Shown piece by piece: positions 47,806 to 59,399 of a DNA stretch of 64,000 nucleotides. Each line of letters starts with the position of its first letter. The stretch's first letter is position 1. A model generated the notes under the pieces. That model had not been told where the DNA came from and did no database searches. It was given only the letters and a program-made list of their open reading frames with translations. Position numbers and translations under genes: made by a program. Source of the stretch: Porites lobata (Eukaryota > Cnidaria > Anthozoa > Scleractinia > Poritidae); NCBI GenBank assembly GCA_942486035.1, contig CALNXK010000040.1, positions 2,286,001-2,350,000 of the forward strand. Reading direction: 5' to 3'.

Positions 47806-49715
47806 ATGAGTTCCAGTACGATCTCAGCCGTAGCTCTTCTAGGAATCATTCTGATGAGCATGATTCTTCACAGCGAAGCATTTGTACCATCAGGTATTAG
47901 TCAACTTTCTCGACTAAGAAGCAAACGAAGAGAAAACTTTGGTGTCTCTAAATGCGAAGAGGTAAATATTGTTAAGATACAGTAGAAGTTGTCTAGCAGA
48001 TCTAAAAACAGATCCTCAAAAGGCTCGTTTTAAGCTATTGGTTAACTTAAAACTATAGCTCAAAGGTAACAAGGCGCTTTTGGATAAGGGATTTTCATAT
48101 GTCAGCTGGGAAAATTCGATTTGAATACTCTGAGCGGTTTTCACACGGAACTGTTCGGTGAATAAGAATAAGACGGGAGCACTAAAGTGTAAACTTAGCA
48201 TGGGAACAATTAAAAGTAAACAGAAATTAATTCTGATAAGTAAAAATCAAATAGTGCTTTAAGGCTGTCAAACCCCTATTTCGATTTATCTCTTAAGATC
48301 GACATTAATGTCACGTTCACTTTATGATCTCTTACGTTCCTTCATGCCAGAAAACCCAGTCTTTGAATTCAACTCTTGAACTAAATTCACTTACCAGACG
48401 CACATGTAATTGTATGATTGGCTAAAAAAAGAAACGGTCAAAATTAATAGTTATCGTTCAGAAATGTCGGCTGAGTAGTTAAAACATGGTGTCGATGGTT
48501 AATATTAGGCAGCTTTCTATGAGGCTACTCGCGAGTGAAATGCCGGGGTTTAACCAATAGCTGAGAAGTGCGCAAAAATGAAGCATGTTTGTGGGGCTAT
48601 ACACGAGATAACGGAAACAGTTTGGAATGATTTTCGTTCCAGAATAAAGCTCGTGCTGCAATTATATGACAAAATTGATCGGCTCAGTCAAAGACAGTTT
48701 TGTTCGCATGTTTCCCGTGGATGAACCTACGCATGCGTCACTTGCCCCAGAATTCACGGTTTGCGATTTGCTGTTGTCAGCATTTGCCTTAGTGAATGAT
48801 ACTGAGGCGAGCGTAAGAACTATTTTTTGAGGCTTGACAGTTATATTTTTTATTACTAATTAATTAATTAAACAACAAAAATAACAGTTCAGTTCATCCA
48901 AGTCTAGAAATTTTGATACAGTCAGCAATTAAATTTTCATTTTCAATTTTTATCCATAAAGCATGCAGTCCGCTGCATATCAAATGACTTGTCTCAGAAG
49001 AGCTTTGAGAGTAATGACAGTTTTGCTAAATCAAATTTCTCATAATTAAAAACAATCATGCGAATGTTCTAATAATCAACAAATCAAAATCACTATCCGG
49101 TTTCAGGAAGTGACGTCACTGGACGGCATTAGCGGCTAGTTGATTCAGACGTCTCTCTCGAGAGTTTGCATTTAGAGGAGACAACTGATTTTCAGGGTAA
49201 TAACCGGGAACTATCCACAAACCTTTTACAGAAACGTTACTGCAGTAAGGAGTCTCAAAGGTCACAAACCAGCGTCACCAGCTATTAAGTGCTATTTTGT
49301 TTCTGACACAAGTTTCCATGAGAAAGTTTCGAGGTTATAATGAGTGGAGATAAAAGTAATTTTTTCCTTTTGACATGATATATTAAATTTGACCTTGCAA
49401 TAAGTCTATTAGTGCTACGTGCGATAGCATTCAGAACTACAGAAAGTTTTAAAAGAGGGATAGACAGTTAAGACTAAGTGAACCTGATAATGTAAATTGC
49501 TATGGATTTTTTTGCGACAGGTTTCATAAGGTGCCATGGACTTCTGCGACCGTACCACCACTCACCATTTAGTACCATCGTAACTTGATTTCATTAATCT
49601 TTATCTTTTTTTCCTTTTCCAGGTCAAAGCTACCATACAGGCTCTGTTAAAGGAAGTAATTAATCTGCACTGTCCTTCAAGAGAAAGAAGGAGCAAGGAC
49701 ACTAATCAGAAGTGA
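47806..49715 (+). CDS. Secreted peptide precursor, two exons (FxAG-KR family member 6)
   Basis: Exon 1 runs 47806-47961 (52 codons). Signal peptide is about 1-25 (MSSSTISAVALLGIILMS...SEA), then FVPSGISQLSRLRS and Lys-Arg-Arg at 40-42, then ENFGVSKCEE and donor GAG|GTAAAT, phase 0. Exon 2 runs 49623-49715. Its acceptor, CTTTTTTTCCTTTTCCAG, is the strongest in the family. Its 30 residues open VKATIQALLKEVINLHCPSR and end TNQK. The first Cys has moved into exon 1 (KCEE) and only one remains in exon 2. The AT-[IL]-x-x-L, C-P and [TA]-N-Q-[KR] similarities still tie it to the 30477 gene. Poly(A) signals AATAAA overlap the stop (near 49714) and recur at 49896-49901. Total 82 residues. Secreted; no amide predicted; function unknown. 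Confidence 0.65.
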
Positions 49716-50270
49716 ATAAAGACTACTGGCCGTGAATGAATTGCTGACAGATTTCAACTGGCGAAAAGTGCCAAGCTGTTAGAATGGCGTCGAGTTTTCA
49801 AAAAAAACGAACGAAAGCCATGACGTAGAGCTTAAAGTGATACGCTTCATATAACGCTTATGAAAGAACTCATATTCTTAACGATGTATAAATTTAATAA
49901 AGAAAAATAACGAATCAGTTCTTGTATTGATAAATCATACAGTCAATGCTACGAGGGTATCGGATTCACTTCCCTTAAATTGTAGAAGTGGGTGAGGGAA
50001 TCAGGAAAATATCGTATGGCCGCATCGAGGATTGATTGTAGCGCTAACGTAAGAATCCTAACATGGTCACCTTGAGACCTGAGCCTGCAGTAATATAATT
50101 GACAATGATCCCAATTCCAAAAGGAAGATATGAAGTATTTTGTTCCAACGAAGACACAATAGGCAAATCGAAACTATAGTTAGCAAAACAACAATGTCTA
50201 TGTCACAAGCAATGAGTGCAATTGGTCAAAAAATAGACATCTTCCAAGTATTCAAAGCGTACCATAGAGA

Positions 50271-50646
50271 TAATAGGGAGCTTAAGATCCGAGGACAGCG
50301 ACGGCAGAGAAAACGTCGCTGAAAAAGTGAATTCGCGTTCTTCCAATCTTCATCGCGATTACTCCAAGTCACTAACTTTGTGAAACGTAGGTGAGCCCTC
50401 CTAAAGTTGAATTCCTAAGAACCATATTCAAATTAAGAAAGAGGGAGGAAATTTCGTAGTCGCTTGTGTACTTCCTCTGTACAACGTGAGATTAGGTATT
50501 TTCACGTCGTAATCGTGCCGTGACGCTAAAGAAATGTACCAAAAAAAACGTGATGCACGTGCAAATTGTTGGCTTGGTTATTACACCTATTGCTTTTGTG
50601 TCGTTCTCGTTGCAGTCACCTTCGTCGGATCTTAAGGTCCCTAATG
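50271..50646. mobile_element. MITE-like element, same family as 11562
   Basis: Starts TAGGGAGCTTAAGATCCGAG and ends TCGGATCTTAAGGTCCCTA, which are inverted. The interior is highly similar to the 11562 copy (CTAAAGTTGAATTCCTAAGA, GGAGGAAATTTCGTAGTCGC). No coding capacity. Confidence 0.65.
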
Positions 50647-50649
50647 CCA

Positions 50650-53600
50650 TTAAAACGTCAGTCACTAAAGACTAATGTTTGTCTCAGACTTTCCGCCCCG
50701 GATAATTTCAAGAAAATCAATGAAATATCAGCTGATTTTGAGCGGCAACCAGCAGCAGCACCGTTACAGTGACAAAGAGATCAGTAAAAAATACACATTT
50801 GCTAGATGGAGGGGGTGGGGGCTTCAACAAAGGCAAAGTAGACGCTAAACACGCTAAATTGCACGATCACTCTCAGAAACATGAGCCCTGTGAAGTCATG
50901 ACACAGTTTTCTGAATGTGAGATAAGCAACCAGAAGAAAGCGAAAAGGGAAATGATAAGAAAAAAATAAGACAGCAAACAATTCAGTTATGTGGATCGTT
51001 TCGTGCAATGTCGCTACATTGATTTGTATCTTTAGTTCAATTCCAATATTCTGGGTCGGACATAAGGAAATAACCCCTGCCCTCATACAACAAAAGGAAT
51101 TCATTCTGTACGGTGCTGTTTTTTTTTTACGATGCGTTGCTCACAATGGTGACATGACCGATTATGTAGTTATTAAAAAAAGTTACGTGAATTAAATTAC
51201 GTTGGTGTGATCTTGCTGTCAACGGTGTACTATGATTCTATACTTTCGCCTTCTATGCTTTTGACTTAAAAGAAGCCTTGACGTTATATATCAGGCCAAC
51301 ATAGCACTGACTCGTGTTTTCGTACTTTTCTTCAACTCTGTTTAAGGTTTTGTCTGCTGGTTACCGTACCTTTATGAGCATGTTTTAAGCCAATGAAAAT
51401 ACAACATTTTCGCCCTAAATATAGTTATTGTAAGGGTTTTAGAAAGCACGAGGTACAGCCCTGCTGAAATTTCTTCCCAGGGTTCTAGGTGGGCCCGGCG
51501 TAAAAATTGATTCAGACCAGAAGAAACTGAAGAACAGTATCTGCTAGGCAATGATCATTCTTAAGAAAGCTTACCTATTAACCTATTAAGAATTTATTTC
51601 GAAAAGTTTATCTCTTAAACAAAATGACCTTTCACATTTTTAATTGAGATACGTTTTGGGTGTAAAAACACAAATTAATCACGTATTTCTATTAAAAAAC
51701 ATATACATTTTTCTTTCATATCCATCCATATTAGTGTTCATATCACATAACGAAGTAAAGCATGAATTAAATAGAGCAAGTAAACACCCCCTAATGAAAT
51801 AAGCGTTCCTTCCTTTCAATTATTAGCGACCTTGCAATACCAAATACCTTATTATAACAAGATTATATAATGAAACCGCATAATTATTTAGAAGCTTTGT
51901 TGCGATATTAAAAAGCCGAATCGATTCGAGGTCGAGCCAGTGTGTACTTAAAACTTACAATTAAAAATTTATTTCTGTTGTACATGCGCGTTTTCCTATC
52001 CCACTGTAAGGTGTGACATAAATGTACACCGTCCAGCTTTTTAAAATTACTATTAACAAGCTTAAAGGCAGCGTATTGTACTATTCATTTTTATGCATTT
52101 ACATTTAATTATTGCTAAGACTTGCTTTATGCTTCCTGTATCCTTTTTTGACGTTGAAAAGAAAAGATGAATGTATAAAGAAGGAACGTTACATCTTAAA
52201 ACTTGACTCCTGTTAGACGAACAGCAACCATTAGGGACTTATCATCAAGTTCATCTTTGTCGATATCCAACGTCTTCTGCCCAAACTAGGCCTCAATGTT
52301 TTGCTCTTCAAAATTTTTCTAATATGTGAATTAGTTGCATATTTTTAACCTTTAGGCGATGTGATATACAAATAATTTGAGGCTCTTGCTGAAATTTCGA
52401 TCTCGGAATTTCCATGGGACAACATCTCTACAAGATACATACTGGTTGAACGCACAAAGCTTTTACATACCAAATTAATCATAATTTCTTGTTAGAGAAA
52501 AGAACTACTACCGACATTTCATAACAACCTCAGGGTGAATAAAACGTTTTTTCATAGAGCTGCATGCCCACAAGATTTTTCAGTGTGATATGGTAATAAT
52601 GACCTATTGCAAGGCCTTTGTTTGGAACTTTTCGCCCTGAAGTGTGGGTGATAAGTCATCTATCTTCTACCACAAGGTTCATTTCCTTTATTATGTTTTA
52701 ATTATAAATGTGAAGATCATCAATTTAACGTCAAATCTTCGGCGTTGTTTTTTAAGGTGGTAGCAAGACCATTCCTAATGTCTCTAATTTAATTTTTAAC
52801 ATAACAAAAGGACCATTTTTGAAACAAATATAGTCGCAAATTGCATTTAACGTCAGTAGTTGAGCTATGTTTTTAGGAACAAAATTTGATTTACACCAAT
52901 TGGGTTTGCCGCTTGTTGAAAGACGTTTTTTTCAATAATATTTTGGAAATTAAAAGAAGGGTTTATTTTGCGCTACCTGTTTTTACACTGATACGGTCTT
53001 CTCATCGAATGTGTTTTTTCCTGCAACTTTGATGATGACAAAGATAATGATATTGTTGATTTTTAGAATGCCGATATCTATCTCCTTTTCAACTACAACC
53101 TTGCCTCCAAGTATTCCCTAGCAGCTTACTGCGGGATACAAACAACTACAAAATTTTTGCAGCTTTCCGAGGGTCTCTAGTAACGATTTATTGTCTCAAG
53201 GCCATAAGATAATTGTTGGTTGATAATTGAAAAAAGATTTTTTTTGACAACATATGCAGGGTATGGTATAACATATACTTTGTGACGAGTAAATATGGTC
53301 GTTTTAGACAATCCTCACCACCTCTGTGTGGGTTATGGCTTATGGGTTTTTTTTTTGAAAAATAATCTAAACGGCCAATACGAAAGTTTGTAAACCACCA
53401 AAACGGCGTAATAAAGAGAAGGTCTACTTATTGTTTTCATGCCCTTTTTAGTACTAAAATTTTCCAACAATTAATCATCAACTACTGAAAAACGAAAAAA
53501 AAATATATACAATTATATAAATAATTTTAAAAAAAACGTAGTTACTGGGATGTTGTTATTAACTGTCACCTGCTTTGGGCGAGATAATTGAACTTGTAGC

Positions 53601-54890
53601 ATTAATTTATGTTCCCTGGCCAATCTATAAATGAAATAATTCCACTTCTTGCTCTCCTGGGTAGGTTTGCAGAAGCCAGAAGTAAGATTTCTTATTTTTT
53701 TTAAGCAAAGAAACTTGAGTGAAATTAGATAAAACAGACACCTTTTGTTTTTAACTACGCGCAAAAGTTTCAACTTGTATTTGCCCTAATGTAAGACTCA
53801 TTTTAATTTTGACAATTTGAAGATTCTTTAACCATCAATATTGGTTAAGCATTCTTACTATTTGCACGTAACTCCCTTCGTGAAAGTCGCATGAAATATA
53901 GACACAAAATGGTGGCAATTGTTTCGAATGAATTTGTGAAATGCACGTCTAAATGGTTGTCCCAAGAATCGTATTCAAGGTCACTGAAAGTTTAAAAGTT
54001 AAGACATAAATGCCACATTTGTGCAATGTTTGGAAGAATACTGAATGCCGGTAATGATAGTGAAAAATATTGCCTTTCGAGTGGACGGACTTAATCGACA
54101 TTTCCAAATTACGTATTTATATTCAGTGCCAGCAAAGCCAAAAAAGTTAAAGATTTGGTCAGACGCGTTTAGGTTATGCTGAGTTTTTTTTATTCTCAAC
54201 ATTAAGTGTGATTTACGTTTCCCATGCTCCATTAAAACATAAATTACGATTGACGCTCTTCAAAGTATGAGCGTGAAATTAAGCTTAATGGAATAAAAGT
54301 TGATTGTTTGGAAACTAAATTTGCCATAACAAGCGGAAATAGGGCACATCTAACGACTACCCATGTGATTTACAGCAATCTCTGAATCTCTGTACATTAA
54401 GCATGGAATAAGTATTGGTAAGTTATGGGCTTAAATTAGTATGAAATGAATTTTTTTCTCCTTCATGGTTTTTCAAAATATGAAACAGGATGATATCTTT
54501 AAAATCTGAAAAAGACAAAGTTACTGTATTATATTATTTAGGCGAACGTGAGACACAAACGTCAGTGGCTCAGTAAAGTAACTCCCCTTCCGCTGTTTGT
54601 GTACGAGTCGATAGCTAAGAACTACATTCGTTCTTCGTCGTTATTTGTATATACTGAGTCATTTCTTTATAACTAACTATAGAAATGCAGCTCAAAACTT
54701 ATGCTACGTTTCTGTAATATCAGGTGCGGGAGATATTTACGAGCAGGAAACTATAAAACACTCCATTTGTCTTTTGTTCGTTAATTAATTAATGCTCTTG
54801 CGTTATTTCCCATTAGGAAGCGTTTTATCTTAACTGAAGGCGCCACGCGCGGCTCTGTCAAACCTTATATTAAACCTCCCTTAAAGCAAA
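50650..54890. other. Largely non-coding; nothing recognised
   Basis: AT-rich. Open frames at 50769-50969 and 50989-51195 have no recognisable domain, signal or splice context. Confidence 0.4.
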
Positions 54891-54893
54891 ACG

Positions 54894-54901
54894 TATAAAA
54901 A
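54894..54901 (+). promoter_or_regulatory. TATA box of the 54999 gene
   Basis: TATAAAAA, 105 bp before the ATG. Confidence 0.6.
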
Positions 54902-54998
54902 GGCGTATTTCACTCCAGGAGGTCATTAACGTTTTATGCGGACTTTGCTATTAAGAAGTTGAAAATACTCGTAATTGAGCTAGCCTCCATTGTCTGAA

Positions 54999-57719
54999 AT
55001 GAATTCCAAACTTACATGGATTTTTCTAGCTGTGATGCTGCTTTCCCTTGTTACCTGGACCAGTGCATTCACAGCCGGCGCCACGAAGCCACAAACTGGT
55101 AAACGGGAGTTATCAAGCGATCAGGAGGTATTCCACGTTTTCATGTCCATTACAGTCTTTTAAGCGTAAATCAAGCGTTTAATTGTTACAGGTAAACTCA
55201 ACGATTTTCCATCAGGTAGTCATTCCAAAGGTTGAAGCGCTTGCGCAGTCATTTCCCGTCAACGGTTTGTAATCGGTCAGTAGGACCGGGTGAAAACCAA
55301 TTTCCAGTCCTAATAAGCCTTGCTAGCTAAAAATAGCATCCAGGAGCCTCTATGAGCCCCTCGTTTGGTGCCACTTTTGAAAATATATTTTAAGCTTTCC
55401 AATCAAAATCTTCGCGTTCGTTTTTTATCAATGCAAAAGAAAAAATAACAGCCTTTGAAAAAAATTTCTCTAACCTGCCGCTCTGTCATGTGGCCTATCG
55501 ACTTCTTTTGCCAGCGATTTCGTACACTGTTAAAGATACTGGAGAACTAGTTTCTCAACAGCATTAATTGCATTTTAACGAAAAATAAAAGGTCGAAGGG
55601 TTTCTCGCTTTCTAAACTAAGTAACTTCTATACCCCCAAAGCCAATTTTGGAGACTTACTTCATTAGTTCTAAATTGCTGAATTTAGGCAAAAGCCTGTG
55701 CTTATATAATTCAAACGAAATCTTCGCAGCATGCAGTTTTTCAGCACTGAGTATGCTAAAAGTCAACTTTCGATTGGCGAAAACAAATCTTCCTTACTAA
55801 CTTACTTACTGAGGCCGGGAATCATCCCGAGCCATCCTAAAGATCTTTCCGCAAGACCTGATCAAGTATTGCACCTCTTATCTCTTTTATATTCTCTAGT
55901 TCAGTGTCAGCCTTCAATATGAAACTGAGATTTGTGAAAATCCCATGAAAATCACTTGAAAATACCATGAACATCATTTCATGGTTAATGAATCTTGCAA
56001 AATAATTTTTCATGACCTCATCTGTGGCTATTAAATTTTCGTGGAAAAAAAAGTTAAAGGTGTTTCACGGCCCATGAATTAAACTAGACTACTTTCATGA
56101 GTCATGAATTTCCAATGAAACAGCACATTATGGAAACATACCAAGAAAGTTCAGTGATGGAGCCATGAAAAACGTTTAATGGGCCATGAAATAAATACTG
56201 AATTTGATTTGTGAGTCATGAAAAATAAATGATTTCATGGCTCATTAATTTCCCATGAAAATGCTGATGAGGAAAGCAGTGCCACCGTGAATTAATGCCT
56301 TGAATAAATATTTAACAACTTTGCAGCAAGAATACTGCATTCCATAATATTTACAAAATGTACATGTATTCAATAAATGAAATAGTACGTCTTGGGTTGT
56401 ACTAGAATTAGCTATACCCTAACGAAACTAGTACTTTGGGCAGCTTGATGGTGTCAATGTATGAAGTTCTTGGTCTACCTCCTCTTTATGATTAATTTAA
56501 AAGGGATTTTTTCCTAGCTGCAACGAAATTCAAACAAACCATATTTCGCTACAAGCCAAGCTGCCTAATCGATTTGTTGATAAAAAAAGCGGGCAAGTTG
56601 CCCGCTTTTTTTAGGTTAGAAATTAATTAGAATGGCTAATTCAGCAGTCGGTAGAAAAATCTTATCTAAGTTTGAATTGCGAATCAGTTTCAAGCTTTGA
56701 TCTTTACCGATAACATATCTTTTGACCTTGATGTGCCCTTATAATGAACACAAATACATCTCATTCAAGAATGAGGGTCATTTTCTACGCCTCGCTGGAA
56801 TCTGGGATCTGGATTTCAATTAAACTAGACATCAGTAGTAGACTTGGGTGAAATTACTAATCATATCGTGCCTGTTCAAAACCCAGAGATTTTTTCCAAG
56901 AATATGGTGACAGAATCTGTTGCTATGTCTAAAAGGTAATACACCGTAACGAATAATAACGCTTTCAAAATTGACCAACCTGCGACCTAAGATAATCAGG
57001 GACAAGGCATCAGGAGTTCGAAGCAAATAACCGGAAACAAGGAAATAAGGACACAGGATGAAAGAGGAATGCAAGTATCATGCACACTTAACTTCAAGGA
57101 CAGCAAGAGATATATTGATCGATATTTTGAAAAATAAATTAAGCAAAGAAGCAAAATAAATAGATAAAAAAAATAAATTCCCTGTTTCGGACTGCAGTAC
57201 TTCCCTGTCTTTTTTTTGCGACTCGTCAAGCGCTTAAAACATGGTTCAAGTTATCGAGAGTATAACTATACAGAAATGATGTAAAAGAGAAACAAAAATT
57301 ACTTCCAGTTAGCGGAAGGTTTAAGTTATCAAGGGTTCGAGTTACCGAGGGTAAAATTACAGTACAAATTTGAAGGAAATCCAGGGGAAATCAAGATTTT
57401 TCGAGTTAGCGCGAGGTTCGAATTGGTGTTGAGGGCTCGGGTTATCGGGAGTCAACTGTATCTTTATGTGTAATTCAGTTCCCAACAGCCCCTGTTCCTC
57501 CTCCCTTGAAACATAGTGGGTCGCTCTTAACAAGGAACCTTGGTACACGACCTTTTAATTGAACATTTCTTAATCTATATTTTATCCTTTTTATATTAGA
57601 CAGACTACGTACCGAGAGAATTGTGCGAGAGAGCCTATCCTTGTAAAAGAGAATACGGGAGAGGAATCTTTCGCAGAGCATTTCCAGGACCAGAAAGAAA
57701 CAGAGTCGTACAGTACTAA
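54999..57719 (+). CDS. Secreted peptide precursor, two exons (FxAG-KR family member 7)
   Basis: Exon 1 runs 54999-55127 (43 codons). Signal peptide is 1-23 (MNSKLTWIFLAVMLL...TSA), then FTAGATKPQT followed by Gly-Lys-Arg, predicting a 10-residue amide. It continues ELSSDQE and ends at donor GAG|GTATTC, phase 0. Preferred exon 2 is 57600-57719, with acceptor TTTTTATATTAG. Its 39 residues begin TDYVPRELCERAYPCKREYG, with Cys 52 and 58 (C-x5-C, one shorter than its relatives), and have a basic tail (RGIFRRAFPGPERN). AATAAA at 57793-57798 follows. Total 82 residues. A nearer phase-0 acceptor at 55215 would give only 18 residues without Cys and is less likely. The E-L-C-E...C segment superficially resembles vertebrate osteocalcin-type Gla peptides, but this is too short to claim homology. 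Confidence 0.6.
55944..56268. repeat. CATGAAAT-rich palindromic region
   Basis: Within about 325 bp the words CATGAA, TTCATG or ATTTCATGG recur roughly fifteen times on both strands (for example CATGAACATCATTTCATGG). This gives many overlapping small inverted repeats. It lies in the intron of the 54999 gene. Confidence 0.65.
56582..56612. repeat. Perfect small hairpin (AAAAAAGCGGGC / GCCCGCTTTTTT)
   Basis: A 12-bp perfect stem with an AAGTT loop and flanking A and T runs. It looks like a bacterial intrinsic terminator, but lies inside an intron in eukaryotic context and has no such role here. Confidence 0.7.
57240..57470. repeat. Degenerate GTTCGAGTTATCGAGGG-type tandem phrases
   Basis: GTTCAAGTTATCGAGAG, GGGTTCGAGTTACCGAGGG, TTTTTCGAGTTAGCGCGAGG and GCTCGGGTTATCGGGAG recur in one direction. 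Probably a dispersed repeat fragment. Confidence 0.45.
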
Positions 57720-57909
57720 TGGCGAGATGGTAGAGATTAGATTTCTGGAGCTATTTTGGATTATGCATTATAAAATAGGTTATCTTTCAGAAAATAAAAT
57801 GCTTGTAACTGGATTAAAAGTGGCTATGAAACATCATGAAATTTTCAAGAACAGCCTTTAACTTTGTATTCAGACTAGAGAGTTGCTTTTTTTTGTAATT
57901 CAACCTTAA

Positions 57910-58340
57910 ATGACAGTCTGCCTCGAAAAGGATGAAACTGTTGTCTCACTCAACACAAATAAAGTAACGACATTGAAACGAACTTCAGTTGGAAAGTCAG
58001 TGTTGTTTATCATGATCATAGAACATGAAAGAAGCGCGCATTGAATCTTAAGGAATGTCAAGATGCGCCAGCCTTGCGTAGTTTTCTTTAAAATAATTTG
58101 CAAAATTAAAATAACGATTTTTATTATATAAAACTCTCGGCGTTAGAGATCACCTCTGGCTTTCCTTTTGATCACCTGGAATTGCCAAAAAGGCTTATTT
58201 ATTATTATTTTTGCAACAAGAAAAGATAACAAAAAAGCTTGCTACCTTGTCCATTGCAAGAAACAGATATGACTCGAACACTTGTGTATCGTTTTCTTAT
58301 GTTTGATCGTATCGCTCATGTGTTGAGGCATTACTGTTTG
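57910..58340. other. Non-coding, nothing recognised
   Basis: Sequence downstream of the 54999 gene. No supported gene. Confidence 0.4.
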
Positions 58341-58355
58341 TTGTCCGTTTCATAT

Positions 58356-58375
58356 GGGTTAGGGTTAGGGTTAGG
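58356..58375. repeat. Short interstitial telomeric repeat
   Basis: GGGTTAGGGTTAGGGTTAGG, isolated from the main array. Confidence 0.85.
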
Positions 58376-58745
58376 CATACTACTGATGAACAGTTGCGAC
58401 ACGTAGATATATATTTTTTAGCAACTAATATAATTTGCAGTCTGTCTACTTTGAATTCATATGGGCGCGCTAATCAGTCTTTGAAGTCGCTTTGACTATA
58501 TAACCCTGTAGCGTGCAAATCAGAACTTTTTAAATGAGATAACCTGTTTGGAAAAGGGATTTCCATTCACATTTCTGAAAGAAAGTTCACGTCAAATGTT
58601 TAATGAAGTAAAAGAATATTTCAAGATTCTGGCCTCCATATTGGATACGCCATCATGTATTTTCAACCGCCGAAATGAATCATGCCTAGTCAAGTTAAAA
58701 GATAAACTAGTTTTTAATTGTTCTAACTTATTGCGTCGACTAAGG

Positions 58746-59000
58746 AGGTGCTCTCTAATCGAGTCGTTTGTTGTTCTGTGATTTGGTGGGCAGTCTCTGC
58801 ATGTTCCTAAGCGCGAGAAATCGACAAAAGAAGTGTTGGTTTATGACTAATTTTACACGTCACGTAATTGCCTGATTTAAAAAGAAGAACCTTTAAATTA
58901 ATTTCGTTAGCTGCGTTAACGAAGGAGATGGCAACACTCCCTTATCGAGTCGTTGGGGGTTCTGTGATTTATTGCGTAGTCTGTGCATGTTATCGAGAAA
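58746..59000. repeat. Diverged direct duplication
   Basis: TAATCGAGTCGTTTGTTGTT...CTGTGATT...GCAGTCTCTGCATGTT near 58757 recurs as TTATCGAGTCGTTGGGGGTT...CTGTGATT...GTAGTCTGTGCATGTT near 58942. Confidence 0.5.
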
Positions 59001-59068
59001 AGAGGTTGTCGGTTCCAAATCTGCGCCATCTTTAAACGACAGAATAGCATCTTCACTTCTCAATACCA

Positions 59069-59323
59069 TCATGCCCAGCGTATTCGGTAACGTTTCTCGC
59101 GGTTTCGCACGGCAACTTTAGCCTCAAAAACTAAAGGTGAGGTAAAATCCTCTTCTTTAATAAATATTTCGTAGATTATTCTCTCTGTATTTTTAAATAC
59201 TTCGAAGGGAAATTTAGAGTCTCGGAAATGCCATTTCCAGGGGTTTTCAAGAGGTGCTCTACCGCGGATGCTATGCAAGACTGGGAACAGTGCCGTCGAA
59301 ATGTCCCAGGCGTTCCACGACAT
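59069..59323 (-). other. Unrecognised open frame
   Basis: Minus-strand frame from an internal ATG (59323) of 84 codons, extendable upstream to 59380. It begins MSWNAWDISTALFPVLHSIR and ends KRYRIRWA, and is hydrophilic and charged, without a signal peptide. No family recognised; it could be an exon or chance. Confidence 0.2.
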
Positions 59324-59399
59324 CGCACGGTTCGAACGTTTCACAGATCTAAACCTGTTTAAATATGCGTTCAATGTCATTCAAAACTGGGAAACGGAT

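Noticed and set aside
55215..55271. Near second exon for the 54999 gene (VVIPKVEALAQSF...)
   Set aside because: Valid AG and phase, but only 18 codons, no cysteine and no nearby poly(A) signal. The exon at 57600 fits the family better.
56582..56612. Rho-independent terminator
   Set aside because: Perfect GC stem with a T run, but in an intron of a eukaryotic gene; no bacterial context.
57600..57719. Osteocalcin/matrix Gla-type domain in the 54999 product
   Set aside because: C-x5-C with nearby Glu and an FRRAFPGP tail looks suggestive, but there are too few Glu residues and no carboxylation recognition site; resemblance only.
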